A stretch of 64,000 nt of DNA from Pseudomonas sp. BSw22131 (GCF_026810445.1 NZ_CP113949.1:4154001-4218000); one strand, 5' to 3'. Positions 17,121-26,519 are shown, numbered from the stretch's first letter. Notes: generated by a model not told the origin, from the letters alone. Made by a program: numbers and translations.

Positions 17121-17616
17121 CTTGTTGAAGTGTTCCCATTGGTTGGTGCCGAACCCAGACATTGCCGTTCCACACGTCGAACATGATCGTGCGGTGACCG
17201 GTGCTGCCCATGTCCTGAGCAGTCAGGTGCAGGTGGTAGCGCTCGGCCAGGGCCAGCGCCGCGCTAATATTCAGGCTCGCTACGTCCCGCGTGCGCAGAT
17301 CGCGCGACTGATCGGGAAACATCCTGCCGCCGCCGAACAGCTTGACCTGGTAATCCTGTGCATGCGTGCCATTGGCGAGGACGTGCCCAAGCAGCAGCTC
17401 CATCGCCTCATCGCCATATCGGCCGTCCAGCGGCTGGTCGTTACGCTGGCGCCCTGGCAGCATGAAGTGACACATGCCGCCGATCCGCCGTTGCGGGTGC
17501 CAAAAGGTGATCGCCACGCAGGAGCCGAGCAACGTGCGCAAACGCGTCGGCCGCGTAGCAAAACTGACCTGGCCGGGAGCCAATATCACTTCGGCCGCGC
17601 CGACAGGCTTTTTCAT
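17083..17616 (-). CDS. cheD: Chemoreceptor glutamine deamidase CheD
   Basis: A 177-residue CheD. The catalytic Cys is in the [10 protein letters not shown] motif near residue 31 and the His in GGMCHFMLP near 48; the KLFGGGRMF segment is also family-typical. CheD deamidates receptor glutamines and in some species binds CheC or CheY-P; no CheC gene is seen here. Its ATG overlaps the cheR stop in an ATGA arrangement, so the two are translationally coupled, and its 3' end overlaps cheB. The last 40 residues are a short tail beyond the core. Confidence 0.95.
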   Translation of the reverse strand: MKKPVGAAEVILAPGQVSFATRPTRLRTLLGSCVAITFWHPQRRIGGMCHFMLPGRQRNDQPLDGRYGDEAMELLLGHVLANGTHAQDYQVKLFGGGRMFPDQSRDLRTRDVASLNISAALALAERYHLHLTAQDMGSTGHRTIMFDVWNGNVWVRHQPMGTLQQDAYQKNQCATSR

Positions 17617-18422
17617 GGCTTGCGGTAAATCGAGGGTGCCACCAGCTTCAAGGTGTCATTTACACCGTTGAGACTTTCCGAGTGGCTGATGATCAAATAA
17701 CCGCCAGGCTTGAGCAGGGGCAGCATTCGTGCGACGACCTGGGTCTTGGTCGGCTGATCGAAATAAATCATCACGTTGCGCAGGAAGATCACCTCGAACT
17801 CGCCAAGGGCGGGCAGCGCTTCGTTGAGATTGACCTGGACAAAATTGACGCGGTTACGCAAAGCCTTATCGACCAGGAAGGTGCCCTCCTGGCGGCCGAT
17901 GCCCTTCAGGCAATACTTGACCAGCAGCGGCTGGGGCAATGTCTCGGCACGCTCCATGGCGTAATGACCGCTGCGCGCCTTGGCCAGCACTTGGGTGCTG
18001 ATGTCCGAGCCGACCACTTCCCAAGGGGTAGTGCCAAGGCTCTCGGCCAGGGTCATCGCCAGGCTGTAGGGTTCTTCACCTGAGGAGCTGGCCGCGCTCC
18101 AGACCCGAAACACCTTGCCCGGCGAAGCCTTGGGCAGCACCTGCTGGCGCAGGAAGTCGAAGTGCTTGGGCTCGCGAAAAAAATAGGTTTCGTTGGTGGT
18201 CAGCAAATCCAGGGCAACTTGCAGCTCGCCCTTGCGCTGGTCATTCATGATCAGCTTGAAATACTCACCATAGCTTTGCAGCTCGTAGTGCTTGAGGCGC
18301 TTGAACAGGCGCCCGGCCACCAGGGCTTTCTTGGCGGGCGACAGGTTGATGCCCGCCGCACGGTACAGCCAGCTCTGGAACTGACTGAACTCACGATCAT
18401 CGATGGAAGCGGTGTTTGGCAT
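17613..18422 (-). CDS. cheR: Chemotaxis protein methyltransferase CheR
   Basis: A 269-residue SAM-dependent methyltransferase. The N-terminal helical domain (FSQFQSWLYRAAGINLSPAK) precedes the Rossmann domain with SAM-binding FRVWSAASSSGEEPYSLAM and the acidic VVGSDIS. The late motif VIFLRNVMIYFD is the CheR hallmark. It methylates receptor glutamates. One neighbouring receptor ends in a C-terminal pentapeptide of the CheR-binding type, which would tether this CheR through its beta-subdomain. Its gene lies 10 bp after the cheW stop. Confidence 0.97.
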   Translation of the reverse strand: MPNTASIDDREFSQFQSWLYRAAGINLSPAKKALVAGRLFKRLKHYELQSYGEYFKLIMNDQRKGELQVALDLLTTNETYFFREPKHFDFLRQQVLPKASPGKVFRVWSAASSSGEEPYSLAMTLAESLGTTPWEVVGSDISTQVLAKARSGHYAMERAETLPQPLLVKYCLKGIGRQEGTFLVDKALRNRVNFVQVNLNEALPALGEFEVIFLRNVMIYFDQPTKTQVVARMLPLLKPGGYLIISHSESLNGVNDTLKLVAPSIYRKP

Positions 18423-18431
18423 GTTCAGACC

Positions 18432-18971
18432 TCAACGCGGTTCGATGTCGAGGGACGGCGCCTGGCCGGCTTCGGCGAGGCTGGACATCTCATCGATGGA
18501 CAGCACTTTGTCCACGTCCAGCACGATCACGAACTTGCCGACGACCTTGGCCATGCCGCTGATGAAGTCGGATCGAATCCGCGCGCCGAAGCTGGGCGGC
18601 GGCTCGATCTCAGCGGCCGGAATCTCCTGCACGGCAGACACTGTATCCACCAGCAAACCAATGTCCTGCGCCTGCCCCTCTTCGGTACTCGCCTCAATGA
18701 TGATCACGCAGGAGCGCCGGGTGATCGCCGAGTTGGCACGACCAAAGCGCGCCGACAGATCGACCACCGGCACCACCGCACCGCGCAGATTGATCACGCC
18801 GCGCACGAAGGCGGGCATCATCGGCACAACGGTCAGGCTGCCGTATTCGATAATTTCCTTGATCCCCAGAATGCCGATGGCGAACATTTCGCCGCCGAGC
18901 ATGAAGGTCAGGTACTGCGCGTCCTCATCCACCGCAACTGCGGTATGCCGAGTCGTCATCACTGCGCCCAT
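18432..18971 (-). CDS. cheW: Chemotaxis coupling protein CheW
   Basis: About 179 residues from the ATG at 18971, supported by GGAG 6 nt upstream; a further in-frame ATG at 18995 has no site. The SH3-like CheW fold starts at QYLTFMLGGEMFAIGILGIK, with the receptor/CheA contact VRGVINLRGAVVPVVDLSARFG. It bridges receptors and the kinase CheA in signalling arrays. It sits between the receptor and cheR genes. The N-terminus is slightly extended against E. coli CheW, which is common in pseudomonads. Confidence 0.96.
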   Translation of the reverse strand: MGAVMTTRHTAVAVDEDAQYLTFMLGGEMFAIGILGIKEIIEYGSLTVVPMMPAFVRGVINLRGAVVPVVDLSARFGRANSAITRRSCVIIIEASTEEGQAQDIGLLVDTVSAVQEIPAAEIEPPPSFGARIRSDFISGMAKVVGKFVIVLDVDKVLSIDEMSSLAEAGQAPSLDIEPR

Positions 18972-19007
18972 GTCGTTCTCCCTGTAGGCCCGCATCGATT
19001 CTTGTGA

Positions 19008-20666
19008 TCAGAAGCGGGTGAATTCGGATTCGTCCGGGGCACTGGCCATGCTGTACGCGAACGCTTTGCGCGGCGCCTGCGGCATCGGCCGTGGCGGCTG
19101 ACGGCCGGGCTTGCTGCCCGGGCTGTCCACGCTGCTGCTTTTAACGGCGGCTCTGGGCGTTGCATCAAGCACGAAGAAGCTCATGGCCTGTTGCAGCTGC
19201 TCTGCCTGGCTACTCATTTCTTCGGCTGTGGCGGCCAGTTCCTCGCTGCTGGAGGCATTCTGCTGGGTCACCTGATTGAGCTGGGTCATCGCCGTATTGA
19301 TCTGCGCCACACCTGCGGCCTGTTCCTCGGATGCAGCGCTGATTTCCTGCACAAGATCTGAAGTCTTGTTGATCGAGGGCACCATTTCGCCGAGCAACTT
19401 GCCGGCCTTCTCGGCCATGTCGACGCTGCTCGAAGACAGCTCGCCGATTTCCTGGGCCGCCACTTGGCTGCGCTCGGCGAGCTTGCGCACTTCGGCTGCC
19501 ACCACCGCGAACCCCTTCCCATGCTCGCCGGCCCGAGCGGCCTCGATGGCGGCATTGAGGGCCAGCAGATTGGTCTGGTAGGCAATGTCATCGATGATGC
19601 TGATGCGTTGGGCGATTTTCTTCATCGCCACCACGGTCTGCTGTACCGATTCGCCGCCCTCGGTGGCTTCCTTGGCGGCTTTGCTGGCCATGCCATCGGT
19701 GACTTTGGCGTTTTCAGTGTTCTGGTTGATGCTGGCGCTCATCTGCTCGATCGACGCGCTCGTTTCCTCGACGCTGGCCGCCTGCTCACTGGTGGCCTGG
19801 CTCATCGATTGAGCGGTGGCGCTGACCTGCTCGGAAGCGCTGGCCAGGTTGTCGGCAGCGTTGCGCACTTCGCCGATAATGTGCCCCAACTTGCCGACCA
19901 TATTGCGCATGGCGTTGAGCACCATGCCGGTTTCATCTTTCGTGCCCGGCTCGATGTGGGCATTGAGGTTGCCTTCGGCCAATTGCTCGGCGGCGGTTGC
20001 GGCTTGTCTCAGCGGGCGGGAAATGATCCGAGCGATGAAGACTGCTAGGCCCAGGCCGATCAACAGGGAAGCGACCAGCGCAACGATGATCGCCAGGCGT
20101 GCGCTTTCATACAACGCCGAGCCTTGGTCACCTGCAACGGTGGCGCCGGCGTCATCGAGCTCGACCATTTTCTGCAGGCGGTTGGTCAAATCATCAAAAC
20201 GCGTTTTGGACTCCCCCCTGAGCAAGGCGCGTGCCTGGTCTTCCTGATTCTGCCGGGAAAGTTCAAGCAGCTGATTGCTGATCGCCAGGTAGCCTGCCCA
20301 GGCGCTTTTCGCACCAGCCAGGAGCTGACGATCTTCATCGTTCGACAGCAACTGCTCATAGGTGCCCATGCGGGTTTCGAACTGTTGACGGACTTCGACG
20401 GCATCACGCCCGGCCAGGGCCTTTTCCTCGGCGATATCGGTACTGATGTAGCGGTTTTCTTTCAAGCGATAGTTGGCGGCAAAAAAACGCATGCCTGCCG
20501 CTGCGCGCATGGAGGGCATCCAGTTACCCCTGATGTCCTGGGCCGCGTGGTTGACGGCGCCGAGCTGGTGGATGGCGAAGACGCCCATCGCAGCAGTGAG
20601 GGCCAGGACCACCAGGAATGAGCTGATCAACTTGGTGGAAATTTTAAGATCGTAGAACCATTTCAT
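19008..20666 (-). CDS. Methyl-accepting chemotaxis protein (4-helix-bundle sensor) with CheR-tether-like C-terminus
   Basis: About 552 residues from the ATG at 20666, with GGAGG 7 nt upstream. TM1 is near residues 13-33 ([20 protein letters not shown]). A periplasmic segment of about 150 residues, probably a 4HB_MCP bundle, follows. TM2 is near 190-212, then a HAMP domain, then a long signalling coiled coil with the hairpin tip [20 protein letters not shown]. After the coiled coil comes a Pro/Arg/Ser-rich linker of about 35 residues and the final pentapeptide EFTRF. This fits x-[HFYW]-x-x-[HFYW], the known CheR/CheB tether pattern. It sits inside the che operon between cheA and cheW. The ligand is unknown. 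Confidence 0.95.
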   Translation of the reverse strand: MKWFYDLKISTKLISSFLVVLALTAAMGVFAIHQLGAVNHAAQDIRGNWMPSMRAAAGMRFFAANYRLKENRYISTDIAEEKALAGRDAVEVRQQFETRMGTYEQLLSNDEDRQLLAGAKSAWAGYLAISNQLLELSRQNQEDQARALLRGESKTRFDDLTNRLQKMVELDDAGATVAGDQGSALYESARLAIIVALVASLLIGLGLAVFIARIISRPLRQAATAAEQLAEGNLNAHIEPGTKDETGMVLNAMRNMVGKLGHIIGEVRNAADNLASASEQVSATAQSMSQATSEQAASVEETSASIEQMSASINQNTENAKVTDGMASKAAKEATEGGESVQQTVVAMKKIAQRISIIDDIAYQTNLLALNAAIEAARAGEHGKGFAVVAAEVRKLAERSQVAAQEIGELSSSSVDMAEKAGKLLGEMVPSINKTSDLVQEISAASEEQAAGVAQINTAMTQLNQVTQQNASSSEELAATAEEMSSQAEQLQQAMSFFVLDATPRAAVKSSSVDSPGSKPGRQPPRPMPQAPRKAFAYSMASAPDESEFTRF

Positions 20667-20695
20667 CGTGGAACCTCCATGGTGTTGCAAATACG

Positions 20696-22744
20696 TCAGC
20701 GAGCGACGACGGGTGGCGAGTAAGGCGCCTGGGGCGTGCGGGCTTCCAGTTGTACGATTTGGTTGAGCAATGCCGGTATATCGAGGATCAGGGCCACCGC
20801 GCCGCTGCCCAAAATGGTCGAGCCGCTGATGCCACGCAGAGCGCCGAACAACTTGCCCAAGGGCTTGATCACGGTCTGGAACTCACCGAGCAGGTCATCC
20901 ACTACCAACCCGGCCTTGTGCTCGGCGTAGCGCACCACCACTACATTCTGGCGTCGAGCGGCACTGCCTTCATGGCTGAAGTGGTCGCGCAGGTACACCA
21001 GCGGCAACACCTCGCCACGTAGATCCAGATAGCCCTTGTCGCGGCTGGACTGGCGCTGGTGTTCGTCCAGCTCGATGCATTCCTGGACCATGTCCAGCGG
21101 AATCACGTAGGTGGATTTATCGATGCCGACCAGAAACCCATTGATGATCGCCAGGGTCAGCGGCAAGCGAATGCGTACCACGGTGCCTTGGCCGGGGCGG
21201 CTGTCCAGATCGACGGTCCCGCGCAACAGAGTGATGTTGCGCTTGACCACGTCCATGCCGACGCCACGCCCGGACAGATTGGTTACCGCCTCGGCGGTAG
21301 AGAACCCCGCTTCGAAGATCAGGTTGTAAATCTCCTGATCGGTGAGCACCGCACCGCTGGACACCAAACCGCGTTCCTGAGCCTTTTCCAGGATACGTTC
21401 GCGGTTGAGTCCGGCGCCGTCGTCGGCGATTTCGATCACGATACTTCCCGAGTCGTGGTAGGCATTGAGGCTCAGATGCCCCTTGACCGACTTGCCGGCT
21501 GCACGACGGGCCCCGGCGCTTTCGATACCGTGGTCCATGGCGTTGCGCAGCAGGTGCATCAGCGGGTCGCCGATCTTCTCGACGACGGTCTTGTCCAGTT
21601 CGGTTTCCGCGCCGCTGATGGTCAGTTCGATGTCCTTGCCCAGCTCCTGACTGATGTCGCGCACCACACGGCGGAAGCGGTTGAACGTGTCTCCGATGGG
21701 GATCATGCGCAAGTGCAGAGCGCCATCGAGGATCTCTTCCACCAGTCCCGATACCGTCGAGGTCGCCTCTTGCAGCGGGTCGTTGTTGCAGGAACGGGCC
21801 AGCAGGCTCGCGCCGGCGCTGGCAATCACCAGTTCGCCGACCAGGTTGATCAGTTAGTCGAGCTTGTCGGCGTTGACCCGCACGTAATTGCCGTCCCGAG
21901 GTTTCGCATCACCGGCCGCCGGCAGACGCTGCGGCGAAGCCGTCACCGGGCTTTGATCGGTCTGGGTGACCAACTCGCTACCGATGGCCGCAGCGCTGTC
22001 GAGCGCTACGTCGATTGCATCGATGCGCACTTCACAGTCGTCACGCACGAAATCGAACACTTCGTTGAGGGTGGCGTGGCTGGCCGTCGAGCGCAGGTCG
22101 ATCTCGAAACCCAGGTAGCAGCTTTCCGGGTCCCAGCTGTCCAGAGCCGGGATGCTGTCGGTCAGGGTAGTGACCTGCGTCATCTGCCCCAAGGTCTCGA
22201 GGTAGCGCAGAAATGACAGCGGATCCATACCATTACGAAACACGTCCACACCGAAGCGCAGGGAGATGTGCCACAGCACCTCGGCGGGCGTGTCTGTGCA
22301 GGCGGCAGCTTCTGTGCGTTGAGCGGCGGTGTCCGCCACCTGGTCCGGCGCCTGATAGGCACTCAGCGCCTCACGCAATGCAGCTTCACGCTCAAGGGCT
22401 GCGGGCTGGAGCGCTTCCCCCCGACTGGCGACGACCTCGATCAACTCGAGCATATGATCGCCGCACTTGAGCAGCACCGCGATCAGCGTGGCGTCTACGG
22501 CCACACTGCTATCGCGCAGACGGTCGAGTACGTCCTCGACGATATGCGTAAAGCTTACGACAGGCTTGAGACCGAACAGGCCGGCGGAACCCTTGATGGT
22601 ATGTGCGGCGCGGAAAATCGCGCCGATGGCATCCTGGTCTCCGGGCTCGCTTTCCAGTTGCAGCAGGGATTGCTCCATGACTTGCAACAGTTCGCGCGCC
22701 TCGACGATGAATGTCTGCTGTGCCTGATCGAGATTGATGCTCAC
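20696..22744 (-). pseudogene. cheA: Histidine kinase CheA split by one in-frame TAA codon
   Basis: The conceptual product is about 682 residues with full CheA architecture. P1 HPt has the phosphorylated His at H48 (AAHTIKGSAGLFG), and a P2-like region follows. P3 dimerisation, the P4 kinase (N-box LLRNAMDHGIES, G1 DDGAGLNRE, G2 GRGVGMDVVK) and the P5 CheW-like domain close it. A TAA codon (complement of 21854-21856) falls within the first P3 helix: the frame reads VNADKLD-stop-LINLVGELVI. Intact CheA commonly has Q here, and CAA to TAA is one transition. All downstream sequence is conserved and in frame, so the lesion looks recent. Possibilities are a true pseudogene, a sequencing error, or restart at the GTG of VIASAGASLL (21829) giving a split kinase; that GTG lacks a good ribosome site. 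Without CheA the operon should be signal-dead. Confidence 0.9.
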
Positions 22745-22787
22745 CTGAACTTTCCTTGTCGATCAATGAACGGGGTGGCGCTGAGTA

Positions 22788-23072
22788 TCAGGCCGTTCTG
22801 CGACACAGCTGCAGTGCCTGCGTAACCGCCAGGCTCTGGCCGGTCACGCTCAACACTGTGCCGGTGTTGTCGGCTGCACGCTGGATGACTGCGAGCAACT
22901 GCAGCCCGGCGCCATCCATTTCCGTGACCTGCGAGAGGTCCAGCATCAGACGTGGCGCCGCGCCCATCTGCGGCAGCAGCGACCCCGCCAGTTCAGCAAC
23001 GGTGTAGATCGTGAGCTCGCCGTCAATGCACACGCGGGCAGTGTCGTCGAGTGTTTCGGCGGTTATCGGCAT
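22788..23072 (-). CDS. STAS-domain protein in che operon
   Basis: A 94-residue single STAS domain, the anti-sigma factor antagonist fold: beta strand RVCIDGELTIYTVAELAG, then LMLDLSQVTEMDGAGLQLLA. In SpoIIAA-type regulators the residue after the conserved Asp is a phosphorylated Ser; here it is Gly (MDGAG). Partner-switch control by phosphorylation is therefore not expected at that site. The gene sits between cheY and cheA (44 and 24 bp gaps). STAS proteins in che clusters are known but poorly understood; binding to CheA or the receptors is an inference. Confidence 0.9.
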   Translation of the reverse strand: MPITAETLDDTARVCIDGELTIYTVAELAGSLLPQMGAAPRLMLDLSQVTEMDGAGLQLLAVIQRAADNTGTVLSVTGQSLAVTQALQLCRRTA

Positions 23073-23095
23073 GGGGGCCTCCTTGGCGCCGGGGC

Positions 23096-23464
23096 TCAGG
23101 GCAGAATCAGTTTAGAAACTGCTGCCAGCATCTGCGCAGGCTGGAACGGCTTGACCACCCACGCCTTGGCGCCAGCCGCCTGACCTTCGGCCTTCTTCGA
23201 TTCCTGGGACTCGGTGGTCAGCATGATGATCGGCGTGAACTTGTAGTTGGCCAGCTTCTTGACCTCCTTGACGAAGGTGATGCCGTCCATGTTTGGCATG
23301 TTCACGTCGCTGATGATCAGGTGCACTTTCTGCCCGGTAAGCTTGCCCAGCGCATCCTTGCCGTCGCACGCCTCGATCACGTCGTAACCGGCGCTTTTCA
23401 AGGCAATGCCCACCACTTGTCGCACGCTGCTGGAGTCGTCGACCACTAATACATTCTTCGCCAT
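23096..23464 (-). CDS. cheY: Chemotaxis response regulator CheY
   Basis: A 122-residue single-domain receiver. The acidic pocket is VLVVDDSSSV, the phosphorylated Asp is in LIISDVNMPNMDG near residue 54, the switch Thr is in IIMLTTESQ and the Lys is in WVVKPF. No output domain is present, so it is a CheY that acts by protein binding, either at the flagellar motor or at another target. It sits between the first receptor gene and the STAS gene (9 and 23 bp gaps). The pseudomonad main CheY is in another cluster, so this copy is likely dedicated to this array. Confidence 0.95.
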   Translation of the reverse strand: MAKNVLVVDDSSSVRQVVGIALKSAGYDVIEACDGKDALGKLTGQKVHLIISDVNMPNMDGITFVKEVKKLANYKFTPIIMLTTESQESKKAEGQAAGAKAWVVKPFQPAQMLAAVSKLILP

Positions 23465-23473
23465 GTTGTACTC

Positions 23474-24688
23474 CTAAAAGAAGGTGATGTCCTGAGAGCT
23501 CTGCTGCACCGCCGCTTCTCCGTTATGGGTGCGCCGTTGCTCATCGGTGGCATAGGTGGCGTCCATGCGCGCCAGCCACTGCCGGGCGTCAATCGCCACC
23601 GCCTGGTCCGGCGACTGACTGGCCTGCAGGAGGTGGTCATGCAAAGCGTGGATGTTGTCCCGCACGTGGCTGAGGATTTGACTGACACGGTCCTGAAATT
23701 GGAGGTTGACCAGCACGTCGGTCATCTCATCCCGAATGCCGTAGCTTTCCTGCTTGAGCAGGTCAGCAGATTCGGCCAGGCGCCCGGTGATGTTCTGGAA
23801 GCGCTCAAGCACCATTTGGATGCTGTTCTCAGACGCGGCCACGGAGTGACTGTCCTGGTCGGCGCTGCTGGAGGCGGCGTGCACCAGTTGGGTGATGGCG
23901 TTATTGATGATGTCGACCTTGGCCGACATCTGCTGACCGGTTTCGCTGGATTTGCTCGACAGGCTGCGCACTGCATCGGCCACAACCGCGAAACCACGAC
24001 CGGCTTCACCGGCACGCGCAGCTTCGATGGCGGCGTTGAGCGCCAGCAGGTTTGTTTGCGCGGCAATCGCCGCCACGTCGGCGGCCATGGTGCGCAGTTC
24101 ACCGGTGTAGGCGGTCAGGCCACGGACTTGCGCCAGGGTCTGGTCACGGCTGGTTTGAGTGGCCTTGAGCGAATTGATCACCTGGCTCAGCTCACTGTCG
24201 CTGCGCGCCAGCACCTCAGGCGCGCCGTCGGCGGCCTGCCCGTCGAGTTCGCCGGCTGCGTGCTGCGAAGCCTGAACCGTTTCCTGCAATCGCGCGGCGA
24301 TCCCGGTGAAACGGTTGGCCAGGCTCACAATCGCTTCTTCGGTCTGATGGCGCGAGCTTTCCACTTGCCGGGCCCAGATCGGCATGGCGCCCAGCAACAC
24401 TTCATCGAGTTGTGCCCGGGAGGCAATGGCGTTGTGCGCCGCGTCCGCGTCTGACTGATCCGCCTGTGCCCAAGCAGTTGCTCGCAGCACCGCGTCACGC
24501 TGCGAAACAGCGTTCCAGGCACCAGCACCGAGACCGATCAGCACCAGTACAGAGCAGACAATGAGGTTGGACGTAGAGGTTGACTGAACAAGTGTCCATG
24601 TAACGGCGGGCACAACCGGAATGAAAGCGAACCAGAGAAAGCGCGGATGACCGGAAAGGGGAATGCGGGGGGTTTGCGGCTGGGCCAT
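23474..24688 (-). CDS. Short membrane-anchored MCP-like protein with C-terminal FQDR segment
   Basis: A 404-residue chemoreceptor-like protein. Two hydrophobic stretches near residues 16-36 ([17 protein letters not shown]) and 40-57 ([18 protein letters not shown]) are nearly adjacent, so there is almost no periplasmic domain and no HAMP is evident. The cytoplasmic coiled coil has the MCP tip ([20 protein letters not shown]). The C-terminal 100 residues depart from ordinary MCPs: [20 protein letters not shown] recalls CheZ-like and MCP-associated helices, and the end is DITFF. It is the first gene of the che operon. It likely senses a cytoplasmic or membrane signal. Confidence 0.88.
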   Translation of the reverse strand: MAQPQTPRIPLSGHPRFLWFAFIPVVPAVTWTLVQSTSTSNLIVCSVLVLIGLGAGAWNAVSQRDAVLRATAWAQADQSDADAAHNAIASRAQLDEVLLGAMPIWARQVESSRHQTEEAIVSLANRFTGIAARLQETVQASQHAAGELDGQAADGAPEVLARSDSELSQVINSLKATQTSRDQTLAQVRGLTAYTGELRTMAADVAAIAAQTNLLALNAAIEAARAGEAGRGFAVVADAVRSLSSKSSETGQQMSAKVDIINNAITQLVHAASSSADQDSHSVAASENSIQMVLERFQNITGRLAESADLLKQESYGIRDEMTDVLVNLQFQDRVSQILSHVRDNIHALHDHLLQASQSPDQAVAIDARQWLARMDATYATDEQRRTHNGEAAVQQSSQDITFF

Positions 24689-24862
24689 GGGTCCGATCCT
24701 TGAACACTGTTGCTGATGTAGACGACATAGGAGTTATCTGCCCATCACGTCGCAACTTTAGTCACTCCCGTTGCCTTCTGTCCGGTTTATAACAGGCGTG
24801 TTACCGGCGAGTGTATTAGGTCCTCCCATCCTGTTGGCGGGGGGCAGGAGGACCCACACAGC

Positions 24863-25300
24863 TCACTCGCCGATGTCTTCATTCCACAGTTCAGGCTTCT
24901 GGGCGATGAAGCGGGTCATGAGTTCCACGCAGCTGGCGTCGTGCACCACGTCCACTTGCACGCCGCGCGAGCGCAGTAACTCTTCTTCGCCCATGAATGT
25001 CTGGTTTTCGCCGACGATGATTTTGCGAATGCCGTACAGCAGGATGGCGCCGCTGCACATCGCACAGGGCGACAGGGTGGTGTAGAGCGTGGCCTCCCGG
25101 TAAACCCTGGCTGGCTGGCGTCCGGCGTTTTCGAAGGCGTCCATTTCGCCATGCTTGATCGCACTGCCCTCCTGCACGCGGCGGTTGTGGCCGCGGCCGA
25201 TGATCTTGCCGTCGTGCACGATCACCGAGCCAATCGGTATGCCGCCCTCGGCCAGTCCTTTTTTAGCTTCGTCGATGGCCGCCTGCATGAATGCATCCAT
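24863..25300 (-). CDS. Cytosine/nucleobase deaminase resembling yeast Fcy1
   Basis: A 145-residue zinc deaminase of the CDA/TadA fold. Zinc and catalytic residues are HGEMDA (His and Glu) and the SPCAMCSGAI Cys pair. From memory, the sequence follows yeast cytosine deaminase Fcy1 closely: GGIPIGSVIVHDG, GRGHNRR, EGSAIKHGE, TLYTTLSPC and the extreme C-terminus ELWNEDIGE, where yeast ends FEDIGE. That C-terminal lid is not in TadA, so a free-base deaminase (cytosine, isocytosine or another base) is more likely than a tRNA adenosine deaminase. It is independent of the che operon: its 3' end faces away and 174 bp separate them. Confidence 0.9.
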   Translation of the reverse strand: MDAFMQAAIDEAKKGLAEGGIPIGSVIVHDGKIIGRGHNRRVQEGSAIKHGEMDAFENAGRQPARVYREATLYTTLSPCAMCSGAILLYGIRKIIVGENQTFMGEEELLRSRGVQVDVVHDASCVELMTRFIAQKPELWNEDIGE

Positions 25301-25361
25301 GGTTTCGATTCCCCGTTACTTCAAAAAAATATGTCTTGGCCGCGCTGCACAGCGCGGCGGC

Positions 25362-25865
25362 TCAAGGTTTGGCTTTCTTCAGCGCACTGTCCAGCGCAGT
25401 CGACACGTACACTTTGAGCAGCTCGCTGGAGCGCCCTTTCATGTCCATGCCGACATCGCGTTGTTTGGTTCGAAATTTGTTGGCCAGCGGTTGCGCAGGT
25501 TCCCCAACGTCGAGTTGCTTCAACTCTTCTGGCGTAAACGATTGCGCATACGCGGCGGCCAGGTTGCGGTCCCACTCAGGCTGATAGCGAGGTTGCAGGC
25601 TTTGCAGCTCGTCCTGCACCAGTGTCTGCGCCTGAGTGCGACCAACGGCGTCGACGATGGTGGCGAACGTGACGGTGCGCGAGGCAACCTGATAGCCAAG
25701 CCAGCCCAGGCTTTCGCCCAGATGATGGTCCTGCACGAACACTAACGCAGGCTCTGGCACTGAGTCCTCGGCCAAGACTTGGCCTGGCACGTTCAGCGCC
25801 AGGCAAAACAACGCACTCCACGTCACGTTCATCAACTTAAGCGCCGATGATCTGCGATACCTCAT
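25362..25865 (-). CDS. Secreted hypothetical protein
   Basis: About 167 residues from the ATG at 25865, preceded by a strong GGGGAGAGG site; a longer frame from 25895 has none. It has a signal peptide (basic RYRRSSALK, core LMNVTWSALFCLALN, cleavage near LAE). The rest is alpha-helical and includes TPEELKQLDVGEPAQ, typical of periplasmic DUF2059-like helical domains, but I cannot confirm the family. It lies 61 bp downstream of the deaminase start on the same strand. Its function is unknown, and its periplasmic placement is the only firm inference. Confidence 0.72.
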   Translation of the reverse strand: MRYRRSSALKLMNVTWSALFCLALNVPGQVLAEDSVPEPALVFVQDHHLGESLGWLGYQVASRTVTFATIVDAVGRTQAQTLVQDELQSLQPRYQPEWDRNLAAAYAQSFTPEELKQLDVGEPAQPLANKFRTKQRDVGMDMKGRSSELLKVYVSTALDSALKKAKP

Positions 25866-25970
25866 GTCCTCTCCCCGGGATTTTTCATGGGCCAAATCCA
25901 GTGATTGCTCGCTGAAACCTAGCAGCTGAGCAAGGGTTTTCCCATTAATCGGTCATTCTGATGCGCCAAG

Positions 25971-26519
25971 TCAGTCCAGCGGTGCACGTGCCGAAGACCA
26001 TTGTTGCTCGGTCATCCGGTAAATCCTTACGCTGCGCCGGTGATACTGGCTGTGCACGTAACCACTGAACCCGAGCTTCTGAATCACTTTGACCGATGCC
26101 GCGTTGGTGGGCTCGACGATGGCAATCAGTGAATCGATGCCCAGACGGCCAAAGGCATGTGTCAGGGTTGCCCGGGCGGCTTCGGTCGCCAGCCCCCTTC
26201 CCCACCACGCGGTTGCCAGGCGATAGCCGATTTCCACTTCGTCGGCATCGTCTACACGCTCAGCGTTGAGACCGCAGAAACCGGCCAACGTTAAAGTGGA
26301 TTTATCCACCAGTGCCATCGGGCCGAAGCCATGTTCGCGGTAGGACTGTCGGCACCATTCGATGAACTCGCCCGTGGATTTTTCTGACATGACCCCGCGC
26401 ACGGAATGCCGCATGACCTCGGAATCCCCAAGAATCGCAGCAAGTGCAGGCGTGTCGTCGGTGGTGAGCTCGCGCAGGATCAGGCGATCGGTGCGCAGCG
26501 CATGATGATGAATGCTCAT
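25971..26519 (-). CDS. GNAT acetyltransferase, RimJ/RimL type
   Basis: About 182 residues from the ATG at 26519, with GAGG 8 nt upstream; the longer frame from 26618 runs into the REP region. The RimJ/RimL opening is clear (LRTDRLILRELTTDDTPALA), and the acetyl-CoA motif appears as RLATAWWGRGLATEAARATL. The late segment LIAIVEPTNAASVKVIQKLG is also typical. Members acetylate N-termini of ribosomal proteins or small amines; the target here is unknown. It stands alone. Confidence 0.9.
   Translation of the reverse strand: MSIHHHALRTDRLILRELTTDDTPALAAILGDSEVMRHSVRGVMSEKSTGEFIEWCRQSYREHGFGPMALVDKSTLTLAGFCGLNAERVDDADEVEIGYRLATAWWGRGLATEAARATLTHAFGRLGIDSLIAIVEPTNAASVKVIQKLGFSGYVHSQYHRRSVRIYRMTEQQWSSARAPLD

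Noticed and set aside
21059..22216. 385-codon plus-strand frame antisense to cheA, and the idea that the cheA stop is a genuine gene end
   Set aside because: The frame is antisense to conserved CheA domains. A natural gene end is unlikely because coding similarity continues in the same frame past the TAA.
24863..25300. tRNA adenosine deaminase TadA
   Set aside because: The C-terminal lid and several stretches follow yeast cytosine deaminase, and TadA-specific features are missing.
1..26000. Prophage or integrative element
   Set aside because: No integrase, phage structural gene, att-like repeat or tRNA junction is visible; only a scar and accessory operons.
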